From: Rhodocyclaceae bacterium
GTDB taxonomy: Bacteria; Pseudomonadota; Gammaproteobacteria; Burkholderiales; Rhodocyclaceae
Direction: 5' to 3'
DNA length: 64,000 nucleotides
NCBI GenBank assembly: GCA_016702335.1
Contig: JADJEF010000020.1
Coordinates: 186,001 to 250,000, forward strand
Shown: positions 35,879 to 46,225 of the stretch, one piece after another
Layout of the letters: the number at the start of each line of letters is the position of its first letter
Numbering within the stretch: position 1 is the stretch's first letter
The notes under the pieces: generated by a model
Databases searched by the model: none
Told to the model about the DNA's origin: nothing
Seen by the model: the letters and a program-made list of their open reading frames with translations, nothing else
Program-made: the position numbers and the translations under genes

Positions 35879-37444
35879 TCATCCCATCTCCCCGACGCCC
35901 GGTGGCAACTCCAACGGTGCCTCGACAGTGAAGCACGCTCCCCGTCCCGGCCGACCATCGACACTCACCCGCCCACCCACCGAATTCACCAGCGACCAGA
36001 CAATGTGCAAGCCAAGACCACTGCCGCCCATGCCCAGTCGCGTTGTATAAAACGGTTCAAACACCCGATTGACTCGATCATCGGGAATGCCGTGCCCGGA
36101 ATCCTCAAAAACGAGTTTCAACCGGCCATCGAGTGCGTTGGCGCTGATGGAGATGGTGCCCTCCGCCCCCTCATCGAATGCGTGCACCAAGCTGTTTTCG
36201 ATCAAATTGGTCAGTACCTGCGTATATACCCCAGGGACCGAATCCATCTGAATGGAGTCAGGAACGTCGGTATTGACCGTGATACGGGTCTTTTTTAAGC
36301 GCGGATGCATCGCCAGCAAGCTTTGCTCGACGATTTCTGCAAGGCTGAACTTGCGCCGATAGCCCGTCGTCTGGTCCACACTCATGGTCTTGAAGCGATT
36401 GATCAGATCAGATGCGCGCACCAGATTCTGATCCAGGGCGGGGGTTGCCTCGCGAATCATCGCCACATACTCATCGAAATCGGAACGTTTGAGCCCCTGT
36501 TCTGCTGCCCGGACAAAGTCCTCGGCATTACGCGCCAGCGATGTCCCGAGCAAGCGCGCGTTACCAATCGGCGTGTTCAGTTCGTGAGCAACCCCGGCGA
36601 CCAGATTACCCAGACTGGCCAGTCGTTTTTGTTGCACGATTTCGTCACGGGTTATGATCAGTTGGTCGTTGATTTCGGTCAGTTCCTGAGTGCGCCGGGT
36701 CACCGTGTCTTCCAAGCCCGAAAGTATCGAGCGGACGATCTGGCGCGAGGCCTCGATATCCTTGATGATGTCGTCGAACTCGTTACCCTCATGCAGTGGC
36801 GGTATGGGGTTATCGTGCTGCGCATCCGCCAATTGCGAAATAGCACTGCGGATGTGCGCAATCGGCTCAAGCACCGCGCGCGCCGCCAATTGCCGCGCAG
36901 TTACCAGCGTCAGTATCCATTGCAACATCATGAAGAGCAAAAAGCCGATCAGCGTCGAGCGAGCCAGTTCGTCAAGGTAGCGCGTGTCACCCAAGACAGC
37001 CAGTGTGCCCAGCACGCGTCCTCGGTGCTGGATAGGCACCTCAATGCCACTGGACAACACTGCATCCCGGCGCGACCATGTGTAGGAAGCAATGTCGGGG
37101 CTCAACGGCGTAATCGCTACTTGACCGATGACCGGGTATTGACTCATGGCATGCGCAATATCCGCCACCTGGTCGGGGTGACCGCTGCCGGCAAGAGTGC
37201 CGATACTGTCGGCAATTACCTGTGCCTGAAACTGTGCGTAATGATTGGTCGCCGTATCGAGCAGAGACAATCTCCCCCACGCAAAAACCACCAGTGTGGC
37301 GAGCAGCACAGGCGCCACGACCACCGCACTGAGCAATCGATAGGTCTGCTTTTCGAGGCGGCTGATCGCGCGCGAATGCTTTTGCTGCACTGTGGCGTTT
37401 ACCGCGTCCTTTCCGCCGAGCCTCAGCCAGTCGCCAAGTCTCAC
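35879..37444 (-). CDS. membrane sensor histidine kinase
   Basis: 521 residues. Two membrane segments (about 37-60 and 165-185) enclose a periplasmic domain of about 105 residues; a HAMP-like linker and a coiled coil follow. The H box is LVAGVAHELNTPIGNARLL near 283, the N box VLTNLIENSLVHAFDEG and the G2 box GMGGSGLGLHIVWSLV. The HELNTPIGN form matches the disrupted kinase at 30472, so the two are paralogues. Its start overlaps the stop of the receiver gene upstream, implying coupling. Confidence 0.9.
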   Translation of the reverse strand: MRLGDWLRLGGKDAVNATVQQKHSRAISRLEKQTYRLLSAVVVAPVLLATLVVFAWGRLSLLDTATNHYAQFQAQVIADSIGTLAGSGHPDQVADIAHAMSQYPVIGQVAITPLSPDIASYTWSRRDAVLSSGIEVPIQHRGRVLGTLAVLGDTRYLDELARSTLIGFLLFMMLQWILTLVTARQLAARAVLEPIAHIRSAISQLADAQHDNPIPPLHEGNEFDDIIKDIEASRQIVRSILSGLEDTVTRRTQELTEINDQLIITRDEIVQQKRLASLGNLVAGVAHELNTPIGNARLLGTSLARNAEDFVRAAEQGLKRSDFDEYVAMIREATPALDQNLVRASDLINRFKTMSVDQTTGYRRKFSLAEIVEQSLLAMHPRLKKTRITVNTDVPDSIQMDSVPGVYTQVLTNLIENSLVHAFDEGAEGTISISANALDGRLKLVFEDSGHGIPDDRVNRVFEPFYTTRLGMGGSGLGLHIVWSLVNSVGGRVSVDGRPGRGACFTVEAPLELPPGVGEMG

Positions 37445-37941
37445 TCGCTACGCGTCCTATTGCCGTCGGCGTCCCTCGCCGTTGCCGTGATGGCAAGGCC
37501 TTGCGAGATCGCCTGCTGAAGGAGCTCAACAGACAATTTCGCCTTGTTCAGATACGCATTGATCTCCGGCATGGCCAGTAAATCGTCAGCCCGCGCATAG
37601 GCCGGTTGTCCTGAACGAAGAATGATGTAAGGTACCTGCACGCACTCCAGATGTTTGCGTATCGCCTTGGCGGTGTCGATGCCATCGGTCGGAGTTTCCA
37701 TGACCACATCGATCAGGGCCAGATCAAATTCGAGCTCGTGCCCATTAAACATCTCCAGTGCCTCCCGGCCACTGTAAGCACTGGACAACGAGACCTTGCG
37801 CCCCATGAACACATAGCCCTGGAGGGCAAAGCCAGTAGTGGCATGCACATCCGCATCGTCATCGACAACCAGAATTTTCCAGGGCGAGCCTAGCTCCGCC
37901 TCGGCAGGGTCATCGCTCAACACAAGCACTTCATCATCCAT
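37441..37941 (-). CDS. single-domain response regulator
   Basis: Start at ATG 37941 with GGGAG upstream; the frame reaches 37977. 166 residues, one receiver domain: ILVVDDDADVH acidic pair, DLALIDVVMETPTDGID phospho-Asp, ILRSG and INAYLNKAKL lysine. It resembles the receiver that opens DUF3369-type regulators, but no output domain is attached. It overlaps the kinase gene, its probable phosphodonor. Confidence 0.85.
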   Translation of the reverse strand: MDDEVLVLSDDPAEAELGSPWKILVVDDDADVHATTGFALQGYVFMGRKVSLSSAYSGREALEMFNGHELEFDLALIDVVMETPTDGIDTAKAIRKHLECVQVPYIILRSGQPAYARADDLLAMPEINAYLNKAKLSVELLQQAISQGLAITATARDADGNRTRSE

Positions 37942-37982
37942 AGCGTCTCCCACTGCGACTCCCATAGTGGCTCCCATAGCGG

Positions 37983-39605
37983 CTAGCTTAACCGATAAGC
38001 TGCGACAGTTTGCTGCATGGCACTAGCCAACCCCTGCAACTCGCCTGCGAGCTCGGCACTGCGAGTGGCGGCATGACTGTTTTCATCGGCCATGTGCGCC
38101 ACCTTCTCCACTTGCCCCGCGATCGTATTGCTGGCAATACTTTGCTCACGCAGCGCATTGGCAATTTCACCCACCAGATTGCAGCTGCGATCCGCGCTGT
38201 TGGCAATCTGTTCCATGGATGCGCTGGCTGAGCCGGCCTCACTTACCCCCTCGCGCACAGAAGCCACGGCTTCATTCATGCGCAAGGCCACCTGCGCCGA
38301 GCGCTGCTGAATCGCCTCGACCATACCGGCGATCTCGATGGTGGAACTGGCTGTACGCTCGGCCAACTTGCGTACTTCATCAGCAACCACCGCGAATCCG
38401 CGTCCCTGCTCACCCGCGCGCGCCGCCTCAATAGCCGCATTGAGCGCCAGCAAATTGGTCTGATCAGCGACATCCTTGATCACCGCCACCACGGTACTGA
38501 TCTGGCGGCCACTATCTTCAAGGCGCCCCAACTCATTGACCGCCTCATCGACCAGCTGCGCGATACCGCCGACACGACCAGCAATATTACTGACCGATGC
38601 GCGGCCACCAGCGGCCTGCTCACCAGATTCGCGGGTCAGACTGCTCGCTTCGCTGGTGCGGTCGGACACATGGCTGATGCTGACCGTCATTTGCTCGACA
38701 CTGGCGGCCATCGACGAGGCCGCATCACTTTGATCACCGGACCCCCGCTGAACCTTCGCCGATGCTGTCGCCAACTGCGCCGAGGCATTGGCCAGACTAT
38801 CGGCGTTATCGCGCACGGCACTCAAGCCGTCGCGCAAGCGCTCAATCAACTGATTCAGTGCGCGCAAGAGGTCGGAAAGTTCATCCTGACCATTGACCTC
38901 AAGAGGACGGGAAAAATCAAGTTCACGCACGACGCGTATTACATCATCACGCGCCCGATTGGCTGTGCCGACAATCATGCGATACGAGCCCGTGCCCATC
39001 CAGAGCAGGAATGCGATCACGGCAAGCGAAGCACTCACAAGCACGAAGCGCGCTTGCGCGATCGTATCGTGCGCACGCTTCTTCAGGTTTTCAGCCGCTT
39101 TTACGTTATAGGCAGCCTGAGCCTCTAAAGCGTTGCGGGCGGCAACGCCCAAGGGGCCCTGAGTCTCACGGATGTAAGCCAAACCAGCCTCTTTCTCTTG
39201 CTGGGCCGACATCTGGAGCAAGCGCGGCAATCCCTCTACATAAGCAACAAGGGCAGTGGTGCTGGCGTCAAGCAACTTCCGATCCTCGGCATCGACAACC
39301 AAAGCTTCGTAGCGCTTAAGGGCTGCGCGCGCCATGGCCAACTGCTCATTCGCCTGCCGGGCGCGCGTCTCCATGCCAGCGGGCTCCTTCTCAACAATGT
39401 GGTAGAGCACTTGGACACGCGCTTCGAGATAGCTTGACTTGGCCTCTTCAATCAGCACAACGCTGGGCAGCACATTGTCGGCCACGTCGCTGAGCAGGCC
39501 GGCCACCTGCTGCAACTGCAGCGGGCCATTGCCTCCCACCAGAAGCAGGCCAGCGATTGCGACGCTGATCAGCGCCGTCAGGCGCTGCGAGATGCGGGTG
39601 AACAT
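37983..39605 (-). CDS. methyl-accepting chemotaxis protein
   Basis: 540 residues after AAAGGAG. Membrane segments at about 8-28 and 188-208 bracket a helical four-helix-bundle sensor (4HB_MCP type). A HAMP region leads to the signalling domain with the hairpin tip DQTNLLALNAAIEAARAGEQ and GRGFAVVADEVRKLAERT. It is the first gene of the MCP/receiver/kinase/GGDEF run, so it may feed that pathway as well as, or instead of, CheA; no che genes are nearby. Confidence 0.92.
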   Translation of the reverse strand: MFTRISQRLTALISVAIAGLLLVGGNGPLQLQQVAGLLSDVADNVLPSVVLIEEAKSSYLEARVQVLYHIVEKEPAGMETRARQANEQLAMARAALKRYEALVVDAEDRKLLDASTTALVAYVEGLPRLLQMSAQQEKEAGLAYIRETQGPLGVAARNALEAQAAYNVKAAENLKKRAHDTIAQARFVLVSASLAVIAFLLWMGTGSYRMIVGTANRARDDVIRVVRELDFSRPLEVNGQDELSDLLRALNQLIERLRDGLSAVRDNADSLANASAQLATASAKVQRGSGDQSDAASSMAASVEQMTVSISHVSDRTSEASSLTRESGEQAAGGRASVSNIAGRVGGIAQLVDEAVNELGRLEDSGRQISTVVAVIKDVADQTNLLALNAAIEAARAGEQGRGFAVVADEVRKLAERTASSTIEIAGMVEAIQQRSAQVALRMNEAVASVREGVSEAGSASASMEQIANSADRSCNLVGEIANALREQSIASNTIAGQVEKVAHMADENSHAATRSAELAGELQGLASAMQQTVAAYRLS

Positions 39606-39795
39606 CGATCTACTCCTTTATTGAACAACGATCGGTTCGGCAAATTTTGACTGTCTTATTTTGGTCCGGTAAATCCGATTGCGAACGCCGGATCAAGCCA
39701 GTAAAGTAGCAGCATCCCCGTGGGTTCGCAATCTGGCCAGCCTTGGCCGGGATGCGCATTCAGGTTTTTTCCTCACTCAACTCAAACTCATCACT

Positions 39796-41460
<1,665 letters not shown>

Positions 41461-41472
41461 GTGAAGCGGTAA

Positions 41473-41507
41473 GCGGGCGCGGGCGCGGCGCTCCAGCCCG
41501 CGCCCGC
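41473..41507 (+). terminator. strong GC hairpin after ettA
   Basis: GCGGGCGCGGGC and GCCCGCGCCCGC form a perfect 12-bp stem with an 11-base loop, 12 bases after the ettA stop. No T run follows, so termination is inferred from position and stability. Confidence 0.5.
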
Positions 41508-41531
41508 GCAAAATCAGATCGCCATTTCTTC

Positions 41532-42212
41532 ATGAAAACCGCCGCCATCGTCGTACTTGCCATCCTTGCTGCCCTGGCGTTCCCCTTCCTGCTGCCGACC
41601 ACTCCGTCGGCGCCGGCGAGCGAAAGCGCCGAACTGCTGCCCTGGCACATCACCCGCACCGAGACCGGAGCCACCCGCGTCTTTGGGCTCACCCTCGGGC
41701 AGAGCACGCTGAGCGATGCGCAGGTCAAATTTTTCATACCGCCGGAGATTGCGATTGTCGGGCTGCGCAATGAGGCGGGCTCCCTGGAGGCCTTTTTTGA
41801 TGGTGTGCGTCTCAATGCACTGACCGGCAAGCTGGTGATGACCGTCAGAGTCCCCGACGAAGTACTCAAGGCCATGCGTCAGCGCGCTACCAAAACCGAC
41901 CACATGGACAGCGCCATGCTGCGTTCTACGCTGAGTGCTGACGATCTGACGCAGGCAAAGCAGATGCCGATCCGCGCCATTGTCTTTGTACCGGCGGCGC
42001 GTCTTGACGAGCCCATTGTGCACGATCGCTTTGGCCCGCCCGCCGAGCGCATCACGACCGAGGGAGACGTACAGCACCTGCTCTACCCGGCCCTCGGCCT
42101 CGATATCGCCATCAATGCCAAAGGCAGGGCGCAACTGCAATACGTCGCCCCCGACGACTTCGAAATGCTGCGTGCGCCGCTGAAGCAGCAAGCGGCCGGG
42201 TCAAGTCAGTAG
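41532..42212 (+). CDS. conserved hypothetical protein, membrane-anchored, 226 aa
   Basis: An N-terminal hydrophobic segment (AAIVVLAILAALAFPFLL, about 3-20) suggests a signal anchor, with the rest periplasmic. The body shows RVFGLTLGQSTLSDAQVKF, EAFFDGVRLNALTGKLV and a FGPPAERI..GDVQHLLYPALGLDI segment. I recognise this as a conserved betaproteobacterial family without a known function. It follows ettA on the same strand, with a hairpin between. Confidence 0.65.
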   Translation: MKTAAIVVLAILAALAFPFLLPTTPSAPASESAELLPWHITRTETGATRVFGLTLGQSTLSDAQVKFFIPPEIAIVGLRNEAGSLEAFFDGVRLNALTGKLVMTVRVPDEVLKAMRQRATKTDHMDSAMLRSTLSADDLTQAKQMPIRAIVFVPAARLDEPIVHDRFGPPAERITTEGDVQHLLYPALGLDIAINAKGRAQLQYVAPDDFEMLRAPLKQQAAGSSQ

Positions 42213-42225
42213 AGCGGCAGCCAAT

Positions 42226-42254
42226 CCGCAAGTCGGCGCTGGTAACACGGCGAT
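42226..42254 (-). repeat. interspersed 29-bp element, copy 7 (intergenic)
   Basis: Minus-strand AATCGCCGT, spacer GTTA, CCAGCGCCGACTTG, CGGATT, in the convergent gap before the esterase. Both AATC and GATT ends are present. Confidence 0.9.
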
Positions 42255-42293
42255 TCAGCGCGCCGACAGGGTTGGACAACGCCCTGCGAGCGC

Positions 42294-43388
42294 TCAGCGC
42301 CCCCTCGGCACCGTCGTCTCGAGGAAGCGTTCGATATGTTCGAACGCTTCCTGCGCCTCGGGCAGCTTGTGCTCGAAAAAGTGCCACACGTGCAGCATGT
42401 GCGGCCAGCTTTCCAGGCTCACCGGTGAGCCCGCCAGCGTGGCTTTATTGACGTAACGACGGGCATCGTCGAAGAGCATTTCTGCCTCGCTAACATGAAT
42501 CAGCGTGTGCGGCAGGCGCGACAAATCATGGTGCGCCGGCGATACCAGCGGATTGGCCGGACGGATTCCGTAGCGCAGCGCGTAGCCCAGGAGCAGCAGC
42601 CAGCGCGGAATTTTTGCCAGGGACCCGAACATCGGTCCGATGAGGTGATCGGTTGCGATATTGGACAACAGGCTGGGGCTGCTCATGGTGCCGTCGGTCG
42701 CCGGCGCCAGCGCCACCGCGGCATCGACCGGGCGCAAGCCCTGATCGCGTGCCCAGGCAATGGTGACCAGCGTCAGGTTGCCCCCTGCCGAATCGCCGGC
42801 AATCATCAGCTGTCGCACCGGGGCCTTGCCTGCGGGGCGGTGGTCGAGAATCCAGCGATACGCCGTCTGGCAGTCTTCGACGCAGGCGAGACGGCTGTGT
42901 TCGGGAATCAGCCGATAGTCAATCACCAGCACCGCTCCGCCGGTAATACGGGCAAACCGGGTCGTGATGTGGCGATGACTCTGCGGGCTGCCCATCATCC
43001 AGGCACCCCCGTGAATGTAAAGCAGGCGCCGGTCGGGGTCGCACCCCTCGGCCATGACCCACTCGGCCGGCACGCCCCCTGCATCGACTGGCGTGATCGT
43101 GATACCGGTGAGATCGACATCATTGCCCATCGCATCCATGAGGCCGCGCATGGTGGCCAGACGCGATTTGCCCGGCGCGGCCATGTTGCCGCCGCCCTTG
43201 GTAGCCACGCCCAGCAGCGCACCCAGTTCATTGACCACCTCGAAATGCTGGGCGCTGGCCTCGCGCACGGTCGGCTGCCAGTGCCCGGGCAGAGAGTCGT
43301 AGCGCGCCAGATTTTCGCCTCGCAAATAACGGGTGAGCAGCCATAGCGCCGCAATGAGCGCGCCAAGGATCAACAGCAGGGTGTCCAT
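42294..43388 (-). CDS. alpha/beta hydrolase, hormone-sensitive-lipase-type esterase
   Basis: 364 residues after GGAGAG. An N-terminal membrane segment (4-22) anchors it. The HSL motif HGGAWMMGS near 127, the nucleophile GDSAGGNL near 197, an acid in EMLFDDAR and His in MLHVWHFFE near 340 form the expected catalytic set. HSL-family esterases act on short-chain acyl esters. The neighbouring AraC gene lies 61 bases upstream on the same strand; a functional link is possible but not shown. Confidence 0.86.
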   Translation of the reverse strand: MDTLLLILGALIAALWLLTRYLRGENLARYDSLPGHWQPTVREASAQHFEVVNELGALLGVATKGGGNMAAPGKSRLATMRGLMDAMGNDVDLTGITITPVDAGGVPAEWVMAEGCDPDRRLLYIHGGAWMMGSPQSHRHITTRFARITGGAVLVIDYRLIPEHSRLACVEDCQTAYRWILDHRPAGKAPVRQLMIAGDSAGGNLTLVTIAWARDQGLRPVDAAVALAPATDGTMSSPSLLSNIATDHLIGPMFGSLAKIPRWLLLLGYALRYGIRPANPLVSPAHHDLSRLPHTLIHVSEAEMLFDDARRYVNKATLAGSPVSLESWPHMLHVWHFFEHKLPEAQEAFEHIERFLETTVPRGR

Positions 43389-43449
43389 AAAAACTCTCCG
43401 AGAGCAGCGCTCGCAAAGGAAAGCGCCGTAGGCACAGGATAAATCGCTT

Positions 43450-44499
43450 TCAGCGCAGGGTGTTCAGCCGCTTATCCAGATGGTTGCTCCGCCAGTGCTG
43501 CGGCGTACAGCCGTACCAGTCACGAAACGCATGATTGAACGAGCTTTGCTCAGTGAAGCCAAGCAAAAATGCGATTTCCGTCAGTGTCAGGGCCGGGTCC
43601 GTCAGATAGGCCTCGGCCAATTCGCGGCGCACGGCGTCGAGCAGCTGCGCATAGCTGGCTCCGGCAGCCGCCAGCTTGCGCTGGAGGGTGCGCACCGGCA
43701 AACCCAGCGCTGCGGCAATCTCGCTCACGCGCACCCTATCCTGCGCCAACTGGGCGATCAGACACTCCCTGACCGCACGGACGATCGGTGGCATCTGCGT
43801 CTCGCGCAGGCGCTGCTGCATCTGCTGCTCGGCGTGCCGCTCAATCACGGGGAACAGACGTGCATCGGCATTGCGAATCGGGATGGCCAGCACCGAGGCC
43901 GGAAATCGGGCCTCGGTAACCGTTGCGCCGAAGCGCACGGGAGCATTGAAGATGCGCGCATATTCGGCGAGTTCACTCGCCGGATCAGCCCGATGCACGA
44001 AGGCAACGCTGAACACCGGAATCGGCGCACAGGCCAGCCAGTTAGCAAAGCTGATGATGCCAGCCATCACACTCTCGGGCAGGTGACGTGACGGATGCTC
44101 AGCCAGCCACGGGCAATGCCAGCGATAGATGGCGACATCGCCCTCGACCAATAGCTCGGTGCGCCCCAGATCATGCGCCAAGCCCTCGAAGCGCTGCGTC
44201 TGCGCCACCGCCTCAGCGAAGCTGGGGGAAGAGAGCACCACGTGGCTGTAGGTGGCGAAGGTGGACGGACGCATGCGCTCGCCCACATGCAAGCCGAAGC
44301 AGGCATCCCCCGTGATACGCGCGGCCTGTTCGAGCAGTTCGATGTAGCGCGTCACCGGCAGACTGGCGGGCAGGCCCGTAGCGGGCAAGCCAAGCTCTCC
44401 CAGCGCCAGGCCGCCCGCCAGCGCCAGATCAAGCGCGGTCTGCGCGTAGGCATCGACGACGCGGGCTTGCTCCAACGTGGGCAGCGGGGAAAGGATCAT
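43450..44499 (-). CDS. AraC-family transcriptional regulator
   Basis: Start placed at ATG 44499; a GTG at 44550 is the alternative, and longer frames run into the divergent flavoprotein gene. 349 residues. The N-terminal AraC_binding_2/OruR-like domain covers about 10-190; the C-terminal double helix-turn-helix is VSEIAAALGLPVRTLQRKL and LTEIAFLLGFTEQSSFNHA. It is divergent from the flavoprotein/GlpD/kinase operon and most likely controls it. Confidence 0.85.
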   Translation of the reverse strand: MILSPLPTLEQARVVDAYAQTALDLALAGGLALGELGLPATGLPASLPVTRYIELLEQAARITGDACFGLHVGERMRPSTFATYSHVVLSSPSFAEAVAQTQRFEGLAHDLGRTELLVEGDVAIYRWHCPWLAEHPSRHLPESVMAGIISFANWLACAPIPVFSVAFVHRADPASELAEYARIFNAPVRFGATVTEARFPASVLAIPIRNADARLFPVIERHAEQQMQQRLRETQMPPIVRAVRECLIAQLAQDRVRVSEIAAALGLPVRTLQRKLAAAGASYAQLLDAVRRELAEAYLTDPALTLTEIAFLLGFTEQSSFNHAFRDWYGCTPQHWRSNHLDKRLNTLR

Positions 44500-44596
44500 T
44501 TGGCGCAATCGAACAAGAGAGGTGGCAGCGCTGAACAAGCCGGGCAGCACGCCGCCGGCTAGAGTACGCTCATCACTGATTTGTGGAGTATAGAAA

Positions 44597-46225
44597 ATGC
44601 GACGTTGGAACGGCTGGGGCGACGACACCATCACCACCACACTGGCACCCGATGCCCGTGGCTTTCTCGAAACCGCCATCGGGCAGGCGACCGCGACGAC
44701 GGATGCCACGCTGGCCGAGGTGTGCGCACGCATCGACCGGGAGCAGCCCTCGCGCTTCCTCGCCGTCAGCGACCTGCACCCGCTGGTCATCACCGCCGCC
44801 GAAGACCGACTGCGCTCGGGCTTCGGGCAAAGCATGGGCGACTGGCTGCGCCTGCGTTTTGGGCAGTTGGAGCGCATTACCGATGGCGTCGCCTACCCCG
44901 AGCGAACCGGGCAGGTACGCGAACTGCTCGACTGGGCCGCTAGTGTCGATGCCGTAGTAATTCCCTGCGGCGGGGCCACCAGTGTCGCCGGGCATCTGGC
45001 CGTGCCAGCCAATGACTCGCGCCCGGTGCTCACGCTGAACATGAGCCGGCTGCGCGCGCTCATCGCGCTCGATGAAACGGCGCAACTGGCGCGCTTTCAG
45101 ACGGGCGTCGCTGGCCCCGATCTGGAAGCCCAGCTGCGCGCACGCGGCTTCATGCTCGGCCACTTTCCGCAGAGCTTCGACTACGCCACGCTCGGCGGCT
45201 GGGTCACCACCCGCTCCTCCGGCCAGCAGTCGCTGCGCTACGGCCGCATTGAACAACTGTTTGCCGGCGGCACGCTTGAAACCCCGTCGGACACGCTGAC
45301 CATTTCGCCCTTCCCTGCCAGCGCCGCCGGGCTCGATCTGCGCGAGTGGGTGCTGGGTTCGGAGGGCCGTCTGGGCGTACTCACCGAAGCCACCGTGCGC
45401 GTCATGCGCCTGCCCGAAGCGGAACGCTTTATCGGCATCTTTTTGCCCTCGTGGGAGGCCGGAGTCGCCGCCACCCGTGCGCTGGCGCAAGGCCGTGTGC
45501 CGCTTTCCATGCTGCGACTGGCCAACCCGACCGAAACCCTCACCACCCTGCGCCTGGCCGGCCATGCCGGCCAAATCGCCTGGCTGGAACGCTACCTCGC
45601 GTGGCGTGGCGCGGGCGAAGGCAAATGCCTGATGTTCATTGGCCTCACCGGTACCCGCCGGCAGGTGCGCGATACGCTGGGGCAAGCCATGGCTATCGTG
45701 CGCCAGCACGGCGGCGTCTCCACAGGTTCACTCTTGGGCAAGAAATGGGCGAAGAACCGCTTCGCCGGTGTCTATTTGCGCAACACCTTGTGGGCTACCG
45801 GCTACGCGGTCGACACCATGGAAACCGCCGTGCCCTGGACGGCCACCACGCAAACCATGCAGGCCATGGAAGAGGCCGGCCGCAAGGCCTTCGCCGCCTT
45901 TGGCGAGCGCTGTCATACCTACACCCACCTCTCGCATGTCTATGCCACCGGCTCAAGCGTGTACACCACCTTCGTTTTCCGTCTCGCCCCCGACTTCGCT
46001 GGCAACTGGGCGCGCTGGGTCGCGCTCAAGCGGGCGGTGAGCGCGGCCATTGTCGCCAGTGGCGGCACCATCAGCCACCAGCACGGTGTCGGCCGCGATC
46101 ACGCGCCCTATCTGCCTGCCGAAAAGGGCGCTGCCGGCATGGCCGCCATCGGCGCGGCGATCCGCCATTTCGACCCTCAGGGGCTCATGGCCAGCGGCAA
46201 TCTGACGGAAGGCCCGACGTGGTGA
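44597..46225 (+). CDS. FAD-binding oxidase, alkyl-DHAP-synthase-like
   Basis: 542 residues, ATG after GGAG. VAO-type FAD fold: VVIPCGGATSVAGHLA (pyrophosphate loop, near 122), LGHFPQSFDYATLGGWVTTR and SSGQQSLRYGRIEQ near 190, then the cap domain. The C-terminal HQHGVGRDHAPYLPAEKG segment is the hallmark of alkylglycerone-phosphate synthase relatives. AGPS makes ether lipids from acyl-DHAP, but bacterial relatives act on unknown substrates. The GTGA overlap with glpD indicates one pathway. Confidence 0.82.
   Translation: MRRWNGWGDDTITTTLAPDARGFLETAIGQATATTDATLAEVCARIDREQPSRFLAVSDLHPLVITAAEDRLRSGFGQSMGDWLRLRFGQLERITDGVAYPERTGQVRELLDWAASVDAVVIPCGGATSVAGHLAVPANDSRPVLTLNMSRLRALIALDETAQLARFQTGVAGPDLEAQLRARGFMLGHFPQSFDYATLGGWVTTRSSGQQSLRYGRIEQLFAGGTLETPSDTLTISPFPASAAGLDLREWVLGSEGRLGVLTEATVRVMRLPEAERFIGIFLPSWEAGVAATRALAQGRVPLSMLRLANPTETLTTLRLAGHAGQIAWLERYLAWRGAGEGKCLMFIGLTGTRRQVRDTLGQAMAIVRQHGGVSTGSLLGKKWAKNRFAGVYLRNTLWATGYAVDTMETAVPWTATTQTMQAMEEAGRKAFAAFGERCHTYTHLSHVYATGSSVYTTFVFRLAPDFAGNWARWVALKRAVSAAIVASGGTISHQHGVGRDHAPYLPAEKGAAGMAAIGAAIRHFDPQGLMASGNLTEGPTW

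Noticed and set aside
45346..46221. Long N-terminal extension of the glpD frame
   Set aside because: The extension is out of frame with, and fully inside, the flavoprotein gene; GlpD similarity begins only after GTG 46222.
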